A DNA stretch of 6,446 bases from an uncultured Bacilli bacterium (GTDB lineage Bacteria > Bacillota_I > Bacilli_A > RF39 > UBA660), in NCBI GenBank assembly GCA_947627805.1, contig CANQXB010000060.1, positions 1 to 6,446 of the forward strand, written 5' to 3'. The notes beneath the pieces are model-generated. The model saw only the letters and a program-made list of their open reading frames with translations. It ran no database searches and had not been told where the DNA came from. The position numbers and the translations under genes are program-made. Of the stretch, positions 1-4,840 are shown in pieces; the first letter of the stretch is position 1; the number at the start of each line of letters is the position of its first letter.

Positions 1-386
1 TCTTCTAATAATCGACGATATTTATTTTTATATCTTTCTACATATCTTTTTAAATCTTCAGCTTCTCTTTCCACTTTTTCTGCTTTAATCAAAGCATTAT
101 TCACAATTCTTGAAGCATTTTTCCGAGCATTTTCCACAATAAGTTTCGCTTCTTCAAAAGAATTCTTCTTAATATTTTGGGAAGATTCTTCCGCGATTAA
201 AATAGCTCTATTCAAAGTGCTTTCTAATTCTTTATAGTGAGCTAATTCTTTCTTTAAACTATCAATATCTAAATCTCTTTGTTTTAGATTATTAAGCATG
301 CTTTCATATTCGATAGTAACTTTGTCAACAAAAGAATTAACTTCCCCTTTATTGTATCCCGGTATGCTACTTGTGAATTTTTTCAT
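1..386 (-). CDS. divIVA: DivIVA-family cell-division/polarity protein, 3' end cut by window edge
   Basis: The first 128 residues are visible before the window edge. The start (MKKFTSSIPGYNKGEVNSF) matches the DivIVA N-terminal lipid-binding domain, whose hallmark is a GY-x-x-x-EV-x-x-F motif. It is followed by a long charged, Ala/Glu/Lys-rich stretch (from about residue 24) with heptad character, as in the family's coiled coil. In Gram-positive bacteria DivIVA recognises negatively curved membrane at septa and poles and recruits partner proteins; that is family knowledge. The ATG at 386-384 is preceded by AAGAG (400-396), nine bases upstream and directly after the sepF stop. The 14-base gap from sepF implies co-transcription and perhaps translational coupling. 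In many Firmicutes ylmG and ylmH lie between these two genes; here they do not. The C-terminus cannot be assessed. Confidence 0.9.
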   Translation of the reverse strand, partial: MKKFTSSIPGYNKGEVNSFVDKVTIEYESMLNNLKQRDLDIDSLKKELAHYKELESTLNRAILIAEESSQNIKKNSFEEAKLIVENARKNASRIVNNALIKAEKVEREAEDLKRYVERYKNKYRRLLE

Positions 387-400
387 TTATATCAACTCTT

Positions 401-811
401 TTACCACTCTAGTTCATCTTCACTGGCATTTTTAACTTTTTCACTATCATCAGTTATTTTGCCTTGAACATTAACATTTTTTGGAGTACATAAATAAATT
501 CCGACTCCAATTTTTTGCATATTTCCCCCTATGGCATAAATACATCCGCTTAAAAAATCAATTATTCTTTTAGCTTGAGCAGATGTTACTCTTTTTAAAT
601 TAACAACTACACTATTGCGATTTTTTAAATGGTCTGCAATGGCTTGCGCTTCCGAAAATGAACGAGGTTCTAAAAGAATCATTTTATTCCCAGCTTTATC
701 AGCATCTTTTAAGGCATCGGCTTCCGAAATAGCATAGTATTCTTCTTCGCCTTCTAATTCTTCTTTGTCTTCATCATCTTTTAACCAATTTTTTATTTTA
801 TTGAATGCCAT
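401..811 (-). CDS. sepF: Cell division protein SepF
   Basis: A 136-residue protein, slightly shorter than B. subtilis SepF. The first 12 residues (MAFNKIKNWLKD) could form the amphipathic membrane-binding helix. An acidic linker follows (about 12-30), then the conserved SepF/DUF552 domain (about 43-115). Recognisable segments are LLEPRSFSEAQAIADHLK, VVVNLKR, the QAKRIIDFLSG segment at 79-89, and YAIGG followed by IYLCTP. In the family this domain dimerises, polymerises into rings and binds the FtsZ C-terminus, anchoring the Z-ring to the membrane beside FtsA. The ATG has a strong GGAGG (825-821) with nine-base spacing. It sits directly upstream of divIVA and downstream of glyS, not in a complete ylm/dcw cluster. 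The tail after residue 115 is acidic and variable. Confidence 0.96.
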   Translation of the reverse strand: MAFNKIKNWLKDDEDKEELEGEEEYYAISEADALKDADKAGNKMILLEPRSFSEAQAIADHLKNRNSVVVNLKRVTSAQAKRIIDFLSGCIYAIGGNMQKIGVGIYLCTPKNVNVQGKITDDSEKVKNASEDELEW

Positions 812-847
812 ATTTTTTATCCTCCATATTATTCTATTTACTATTTT

Positions 848-876
848 ATTCTATCAAATAAATAGCATTTTTACAA
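848..876 (-). promoter_or_regulatory. Candidate sigma-A promoter of sepF-divIVA
   Basis: On the minus strand TTGTAA (876-871) is followed by a 17-base spacer and TAGAAT (853-848). The -10 matches consensus at five of six positions and the -35 at four. The -35 overlaps the last Leu codon and the stop codon of glyS. Predicted transcription starts near 841, giving a leader of about 30 bases containing the sepF GGAGG. I see no terminator after glyS, so read-through from glyS may also feed sepF. Confidence 0.5.
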
Positions 877-2262
877 GAGTATTTTGCTTTCAATATAATC
901 TTTTACTTCCGATACTTTTAAAGTAATTTGTTCCATTGTATCTCTATTTCTTATTGTAACTGTATCATCATTTAAAGTATTATCATCAACAGTTATGGTA
1001 AATGGAGTACCAACGGCATCGCATCTTCTATATCTTTTACCAATACTTCCAGCTTCATCATAACTACAACTAAAATAAGATGAAAGTTTGGCATATATAT
1101 CATTTGCCTTTTCGCTATGAAGTTTTTTAACTAATGGTAAAATAGTCGCTTTAATTGGAGCAAGTGCTGGATGAATTTTTAAAACTAAACGTGTATCACC
1201 ATTACTTATTTCTTCTTCGGTGTAACTATCACATAATAATGTTAGAATTAATCTTTCTACTCCCACTGATGGTTCAATAACATAAGGAAGATATTTTTCA
1301 TTAGTTTCAGGGTCTAAATATTTAAGGTCCGCTCCTGAATGTTTTTCATGAACTCCTAAATCGTAGTCAGTTCTATCGGCAATGCCCCAAAGTTCTCCCC
1401 AACCAAATGGGAATTTATATTCAATATCAGTTGTGGCTTTACTATAAAAAGATAATTCTTCTTTAGAATGGTCCCGATATCTTAAATTTTCTTCTTTTAA
1501 TCCCAGAAGCTTTAAGAAATCAATACAATAATTTTTCCAAAAACCAAACCATTCTAAATCTGTTCCCGGTTTACAGAAAAATTCTAATTCCATTTGTTCA
1601 AATTCTCTTACTCTAAAAATAAAGTTACCTGGAGTTATTTCATTACGGAAACTCTTTCCATATTGGCCAATACCAAAAGGAATTTTAGCCCGCATACTTC
1701 TTTCGACATTTTTAAAGTTAACGAATATTCCTTGCGCTGTTTCTCCTCTTAAATAGATAGTATTTTTAGAATCTTCTGTTACTCCTTGACTAGTTTCAAA
1801 TAATAAATTAAATTTTCTTATATCAGTAAATTCATTACTCCCACATTTAGGACAAGTAATACCTTTTTCTCTAATAATACTCATTAATTCTTCATTACTC
1901 ATTCCATCGCCAGTAATTTCCCCATGGGTAAAATCTTCCACTAACTTATCGGCTCTATGACGAGTCTTACAATGTTTACAGTCAATTAAAGGGTCAGCAA
2001 AATTAGCAACATGTCCTGATGCTACCCAAACCTTAGGATTCATTAAAATAGCCGAATCAAGACCATAGTTATAAGGACATTCTCTAATAAACTTTTGCCA
2101 CCAAGCATCTTTAATATTTTGTTTAAGTAAAGCTCCTAAAGGTCCGTAATCCCATGAATTAGCTAACCCTCCATAAATTTCACTTCCTGCAAAGATAAAG
2201 CCATATTGTTTAGAATAGTTAACTAAATCTTCCATTGTTACCTTTTTTGTTTCTTTTTCCAT
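871..2262 (-). CDS. glyS: Glycyl-tRNA synthetase, single-chain (alpha2) type
   Basis: A 463-residue class II synthetase that joins glycine to tRNA-Gly using ATP in the cytoplasm. It is the eukaryote/archaea-like homodimeric form common in Bacilli and mycoplasmas, not the GlyQ/GlyS tetramer. Visible in order: an N-terminal segment with SEIYGGLANSWDYGPLG (27-43); two CxxC pairs (C95/C98 and C137/C140), probably one zinc site in the insertion; LRGETAQG (171-178); motif 2 with FRNE and RVREFEQMELEFF (205-229); motif 3 EPSVGVERL (330-338); and a C-terminal anticodon-binding domain (about 366-463). I chose the ATG at 2262-2260. A longer reading would start at TTG 2280, but that TTG overlaps the ribosome-binding site GGAGGAGG (2278-2271), eight bases before the ATG. 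It is preceded by a T-box leader, so expression should follow tRNA-Gly charging. The family's sequence landmarks are all present. Confidence 0.97.
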   Translation of the reverse strand: MEKETKKVTMEDLVNYSKQYGFIFAGSEIYGGLANSWDYGPLGALLKQNIKDAWWQKFIRECPYNYGLDSAILMNPKVWVASGHVANFADPLIDCKHCKTRHRADKLVEDFTHGEITGDGMSNEELMSIIREKGITCPKCGSNEFTDIRKFNLLFETSQGVTEDSKNTIYLRGETAQGIFVNFKNVERSMRAKIPFGIGQYGKSFRNEITPGNFIFRVREFEQMELEFFCKPGTDLEWFGFWKNYCIDFLKLLGLKEENLRYRDHSKEELSFYSKATTDIEYKFPFGWGELWGIADRTDYDLGVHEKHSGADLKYLDPETNEKYLPYVIEPSVGVERLILTLLCDSYTEEEISNGDTRLVLKIHPALAPIKATILPLVKKLHSEKANDIYAKLSSYFSCSYDEAGSIGKRYRRCDAVGTPFTITVDDNTLNDDTVTIRNRDTMEQITLKVSEVKDYIESKILL

Positions 2263-2270
2263 TAAATTTT

Positions 2271-2278
2271 CCTCCTCC
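2271..2278 (-). promoter_or_regulatory. glyS ribosome-binding site (decides the start)
   Basis: GGAGGAGG on the minus strand lies eight bases upstream of ATG 2262-2260. It shows that an in-frame TTG at 2280-2278 is not the start. It may also be the target of the T-box switch: CUCGUCC (2315-2309) in the leader can pair with GGAGGAG (2278-2272) at six of seven positions. Confidence 0.85.
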
Positions 2279-2355
2279 AAAATAAAAACTTCTTTAAAAT
2301 AGATGTAAGGACGAGTTTATATACCCGCGGTTCCACCTTACTTATTCTAAAGAAG
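2279..2355 (-). terminator. Possible unconventional T-box terminator hairpin
   Basis: CUUCUUUAGAAU (2355-2344) can pair over 12 positions, one of them G-U, with AUUUUAAAGAAG (2300-2289). The stem encloses the whole antiterminator and is followed immediately by U5-A-U4 (2288-2279). It is AU-rich and weak for an intrinsic terminator. Its 5' strand competes with the small local hairpin 2358-2344. Unlike normal T-box terminators it does not exclude the antiterminator, so its role is uncertain. Confidence 0.35.
2305..2341 (-). promoter_or_regulatory. T-box antiterminator/antisequestrator helix with UGGAACC bulge
   Basis: Helix A1 pairs GUAAGG (2341-2336) with CCUUAC (2310-2305). A seven-base bulge UGGAACC (2335-2329) lies on the 5' side only. 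Helix A2 pairs GCGGGU (2328-2323) with ACUCGU (2316-2311), including two G-U pairs, around the loop AUAUAA. This reproduces the canonical T-box antiterminator. UGGA in the bulge is complementary to a UCCA tRNA 3' end, fitting a tRNA-Gly with discriminator U. Confidence 0.88.
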
Positions 2356-2373
2356 AATCTCTCTTAAATATAT

Positions 2374-2401
2374 AGCTCTGGCTTTCCACACCGTCATCGC
2401 T
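2374..2401 (-). promoter_or_regulatory. Miniature Stem I with kink-turn and candidate GGA specifier
   Basis: AGC (2401-2399) pairs with GCU (2376-2374). The 5' strand then reads GAU-GA and the 3' strand ends in GA, giving a three-base bulge plus tandem G-A/A-G pairs, as in the kink-turn at the base of T-box Stem I. A short GGU/GCC helix follows and closes the loop GUGGAAA. The loop holds GGA (2387-2385), a glycine codon followed by a purine as expected for a specifier. No room remains for the usual specifier internal loop, AG bulge or distal T-loop platform. The pairing was worked out by hand and not folded by program. Confidence 0.55.
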
Positions 2402-2413
2402 TGTATGTCTTAA

Positions 2414-2442
2414 ATTATAAACTAATTATTTTATTTTAGCAA
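2414..2442 (-). promoter_or_regulatory. Sigma-A promoter of the T-box leader and glyS
   Basis: TTGCTA (2442-2437), a 17-base spacer and a perfect TATAAT (2419-2414) lie on the minus strand. Predicted transcription starts near 2408, directly before the T-box Stem I. It lies in the tdk-glyS gap, so glyS does not depend on tdk transcription. Confidence 0.8.
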
Positions 2443-2474
2443 CGTTTTTTAAGAAATTTATTTCAAAATTATTT

Positions 2475-3113
2475 TTATTTTATTTTTTCTACTAAATAGC
2501 CTAATTTTTTAGCTTCTTTACTTCCAATTTTCACATATTTCAAATAACAATCAGAACATAAAGGAACATATAGAACAGATTTATTTGAGCCATCAATAAC
2601 AACTATTTCTCCTTCATCAGTAAATTTATCATTTATTTTACGGGCATTAAAAATAGCTTTTTTACCACATAGACAAACACTACTACTGCCAATTTCTTCA
2701 ACTATATCAGCAATAGCAAATATTTGCGATATTCCGGCTCCAAAAATATCTCCTTTAAAATTACTTTTTAAACCATAACAAATAACGGGAATATTAATTA
2801 AATGGGCAATTGTCCATAATTCTTTAATTTGAGCTTCATTTAAAAGTTCTACTTCATCTACTAAAATAATTTTAGCTGTATAATAAATTTTATAATTTTT
2901 AGGAGTTAATAATGACTCATTATCTTTAAGAAAAATATCTACTTCTCTACTCATACCATTACGAGATAAAATACTATTTTTGCCTTTGGTATCTTTTCGA
3001 GATTTAATAATTACGACTTTAAAATTATTTTCTTCATAACTATAAGCTGTTTGTAAAATATTTAAAGTTTTACCCCCATTCATTGCACTATACTTAAAAA
3101 TCAAATTAGCCAT
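2475..3113 (-). CDS. tdk: Thymidine kinase, E. coli (type II) family
   Basis: A 212-residue enzyme that phosphorylates thymidine to dTMP with ATP in the pyrimidine salvage pathway. MANLIFKYSAMNGGKT opens the protein with the family's P-loop (8-16, YSAMNGGKT). VIIKSRKD (34-41) follows, then the Walker-B-like ILVDE (83-87), where the Glu is the usual catalytic base, then PVICYGLKSNFKGDIFGAG (109-127). The zinc ribbon is visible as CLC (147-149) and CSDC (186-189). Family members normally read DE-x-QF after the Walker B; here it is DEVEL, so the conserved Gln and Phe are replaced. I chose ATG 3113-3111, which matches the family N-terminus; in-frame GTG codons at 3125 and 3122 would add residues not found in homologues. 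The ribosome-binding site is weak (GGTGG). There is no clear terminator on either side. Confidence 0.95.
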   Translation of the reverse strand: MANLIFKYSAMNGGKTLNILQTAYSYEENNFKVVIIKSRKDTKGKNSILSRNGMSREVDIFLKDNESLLTPKNYKIYYTAKIILVDEVELLNEAQIKELWTIAHLINIPVICYGLKSNFKGDIFGAGISQIFAIADIVEEIGSSSVCLCGKKAIFNARKINDKFTDEGEIVVIDGSNKSVLYVPLCSDCYLKYVKIGSKEAKKLGYLVEKIK

Positions 3114-3136
3114 TTCTACCACCACTTCTCATTTAT

Positions 3137-3165
3137 AGTATAAGATATTTTTTTACTTGATACAA
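3137..3165 (-). promoter_or_regulatory. Candidate promoter of tdk
   Basis: TTGTAT (3165-3160), a 17-base spacer and TATACT (3142-3137). The -10 is good and the -35 is poor beyond TTG. Predicted start is near 3130, giving a leader of under 20 bases. No terminator separates the upstream gene, so read-through from 3179-4744 is also possible. Confidence 0.5.
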
Positions 3166-3178
3166 TAATTATTTTTTA

Positions 3179-4744
3179 TTACCATTCACCACATGATAAA
3201 TGATATTTTTCACATAATTCATTAGTTAAAATTCCTTCAGACGGATTTTGATAACCATAATCACCACAACCACCAACAAAAACTAAACCATATTGGGAAT
3301 AATCTATTTCGGGTACTAAATTTATATATTTATCAGCAAAAAAGTGAATATAACCAAATAGAATCTTATCACCTTCTTGGCTTAAAATACTTCCCGGTAA
3401 ATTTTGTAATTTACTTAAGGTATCACTAGGTATAGTCTTACATTCAGGAAAATAAGTAAAGTCACTAACTTTTTCATTATCGTTTATATTTTCTAATTTG
3501 TCTAATTCTTTATCATAATTAGGGTATAAATCTTTTAATTCTTGATATGTTTTATTAAGACAATTAGGTTTAATATAAATATAATAAGAACAACTAGGAC
3601 TCATTTGCGTTGTATAATATTCAATGTTTTCATTTAAATTAAATTTATTATCATTTTCGGTTATTTTTTGAATATTTACCGTTACTTTATTGGGTTCAAA
3701 AGTATAAGTAACATCATTATCAATATTTTCTTGTTTGATATCTACTGGATGAGAACCTTCTTTTAAACCACTTAAATCAACATAAACTTTTATACTACCA
3801 GCATTCTTACTATCAACAATATCTTTATTACTTCCTTTAGCCGTTACTTTTATACTACCGCCAATTATCTCCGCTTTTAAACCACTTTCTAAATTTTTAA
3901 TTTCCACATTAAATTTTTCAAATGTTTTAGTATATTCTTCAATATTATTTTCTGCTTCATTCCATTTAGCCACTAAGGTAATATCTTTAGTTATCTTATT
4001 ACTAAAATTAAATTTTTTACCATTAAGTTCCCATTCTCCAAAAGTATAACCTTCTTTAGTAGGATTTTCTGGAGCACTAGCTTTTCCGCCTTCTTTAACA
4101 CTTTGACTACTTACTTTACTACCCCCATTACTATCAAAAGTTACTTTATAAGTTTTAACATCTTCTACTACCACAGGCATATCATCTACTTCATTATTTT
4201 CTACTTCTTCATTTACTACTTTAAAATCTAAAGTATAATCAATACTATTTTGAGCATGTAAAACTATATATTGCATTAATTCTGTTTTATCAACATATTC
4301 ACTATTTGTTTCTATTTCGACCGTATTAAAAGTAATTTTATTTTCTTTAGCAATATCACATATATTTACTAATACTTCTTCTAAAGTCTTACCAATAAAT
4401 TCTTTATTTTCATAATATTTTTGAGCATCGTCATTTAAAAATTCAAAACTTACAACCATTTTAGTAATATCACTACATATAAATTCACTACCATGGTCAT
4501 CACACATTTCATAACTTTCTTTAAAACCTATTTTTACATAAGGATTAATTTTAACTGTCATAAATTTTAATTCTTCTACTACTTTAGGTTCATTAGAATT
4601 ATCTTCTTTTAATTCTTCTTTTTGGGAATGTTTAATATTTAATAACACAACTCCTAATATTATTAAAGCTAAAAGAAGTATTGAAGATATTATAATTAAT
4701 AATTTCTTATTCTTTTTTATAAACCTTTTAATCTTAAACTTCAC
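3179..4744 (-). CDS. Single-pass surface protein: RsgI-like, InlB B-repeat and YbbR-like domains
   Basis: A 521-residue protein whose function I do not recognise. A basic N-terminus (1-14) leads into one transmembrane helix (about 15-36). Positive charges before it predict a type II topology with about 480 residues outside. Region 58-178 (MTVKINPYVKIGF and onward) resembles the extracellular domain of RsgI-type anti-sigma factors, including an Asn-Pro pair at 67-68, but the cytoplasmic RsgI_N sigma-binding domain is absent. Residues 198-261 are one Listeria-Bacteroides/InlB B-type repeat (VTFDSNGG, EGYTFGEW, ITLVAKW). Residues 276-361 look like a YbbR domain (VDLSGLKEGSHPVDI, FEPNKVTVNI). Residues 362-521 are unassigned and hold six Cys (385, 395, 435, 493, 511, 518). 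No LPXTG motif is present. Start is GTG 4744 with AGGAG nine bases before it; nearby ATG/TTG codons run straight into TGA. It is transcribed from its own promoter. Confidence 0.85.
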   Translation of the reverse strand: MKFKIKRFIKKNKKLLIIISSILLLALIILGVVLLNIKHSQKEELKEDNSNEPKVVEELKFMTVKINPYVKIGFKESYEMCDDHGSEFICSDITKMVVSFEFLNDDAQKYYENKEFIGKTLEEVLVNICDIAKENKITFNTVEIETNSEYVDKTELMQYIVLHAQNSIDYTLDFKVVNEEVENNEVDDMPVVVEDVKTYKVTFDSNGGSKVSSQSVKEGGKASAPENPTKEGYTFGEWELNGKKFNFSNKITKDITLVAKWNEAENNIEEYTKTFEKFNVEIKNLESGLKAEIIGGSIKVTAKGSNKDIVDSKNAGSIKVYVDLSGLKEGSHPVDIKQENIDNDVTYTFEPNKVTVNIQKITENDNKFNLNENIEYYTTQMSPSCSYYIYIKPNCLNKTYQELKDLYPNYDKELDKLENINDNEKVSDFTYFPECKTIPSDTLSKLQNLPGSILSQEGDKILFGYIHFFADKYINLVPEIDYSQYGLVFVGGCGDYGYQNPSEGILTNELCEKYHLSCGEW

Positions 4745-4753
4745 AACATATCA

Positions 4754-4758
4754 CTCCT
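4754..4758 (-). promoter_or_regulatory. Ribosome-binding site supporting the GTG start at 4744
   Basis: AGGAG lies nine bases before GTG 4744-4742 on the minus strand. An ATG and a TTG in between are out of frame and followed by TGA, so GTG is the only start that fits this site. Confidence 0.7.
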
Positions 4759-4779
4759 ACTTTGTCTATTCTTATTCTA

Positions 4780-4808
4780 ATTATATCTTAATTATTTTAA
4801 AATGACAA
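4780..4808 (-). promoter_or_regulatory. Sigma-A promoter of the 3179-4744 gene
   Basis: TTGTCA (4808-4803), a 17-base spacer and a perfect TATAAT (4785-4780). It is among the best promoters in the window. It begins shortly after the terminator of the previous gene, so the two surface-protein genes are separate transcription units. Predicted start is near 4773. Confidence 0.8.
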
Positions 4809-4815
4809 TTAATTT

Positions 4816-4840
4816 AAAAAGAAGATAAGTTAATATCTTC
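4816..4840 (-). terminator. Rho-independent terminator after the 4841-6292 gene
   Basis: GAAGATA (4840-4834) pairs perfectly with TATCTTC (4827-4821) around the loop TTAACT and is followed by five T (4820-4816). The stem begins at the base next to the TGA stop of the upstream gene, which also supports TGA as a true stop codon here. Confidence 0.85.

Larger units (their letters stand above)
2279..2408 (-). promoter_or_regulatory. T-box riboswitch leader of glyS, unusually short
   Basis: The minus-strand leader contains the diagnostic T-box sequence AAGGTGGAACCGCGGG (2339-2324) between the glyS promoter and the glyS ribosome-binding site. T-box RNAs sense the charging state of a tRNA: the tRNA anticodon pairs with a specifier codon in Stem I, and an uncharged 3' NCCA end pairs with UGGN in the antiterminator bulge. 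Here the candidate Stem I is only about 28 bases (2401-2374). After it come AGAGAG (2364-2359), a small hairpin (ATTCT/AGAAT, 2358-2344) and the antiterminator (2341-2305). From the predicted transcript start near 2408 to the U-rich run there are about 130 bases, clearly less than the usual Stem I-II-III layout. The identity as a T-box is firm; the details of recognition are inferred. Confidence 0.92.

Noticed and set aside
2263..2280. glyS starting at TTG 2280 with six extra residues
   Set aside because: The TTG overlaps the start of the Shine-Dalgarno sequence GGAGGAGG; ATG 2262 is correctly spaced from that site.
2443..2474. Terminator after tdk (GAAAT/ATTTC inverted repeat)
   Set aside because: The stem is five A/T-rich pairs with a two-base loop and is followed by A-rich, not T-rich, sequence.
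3114..3125. tdk starting at GTG 3125
   Set aside because: No suitable ribosome-binding site precedes it, and the family N-terminus begins at the ATG 3113 (MANLIFKYSAMN).
3166..3178. Terminator between the 3179-4744 gene and tdk
   Set aside because: Only a short AT palindrome without a usable loop or a following T run is present.
3179..4744. True RsgI anti-sigma factor
   Set aside because: There is no cytoplasmic RsgI_N domain and no sigma factor gene beside it; only the extracellular domain resembles RsgI.
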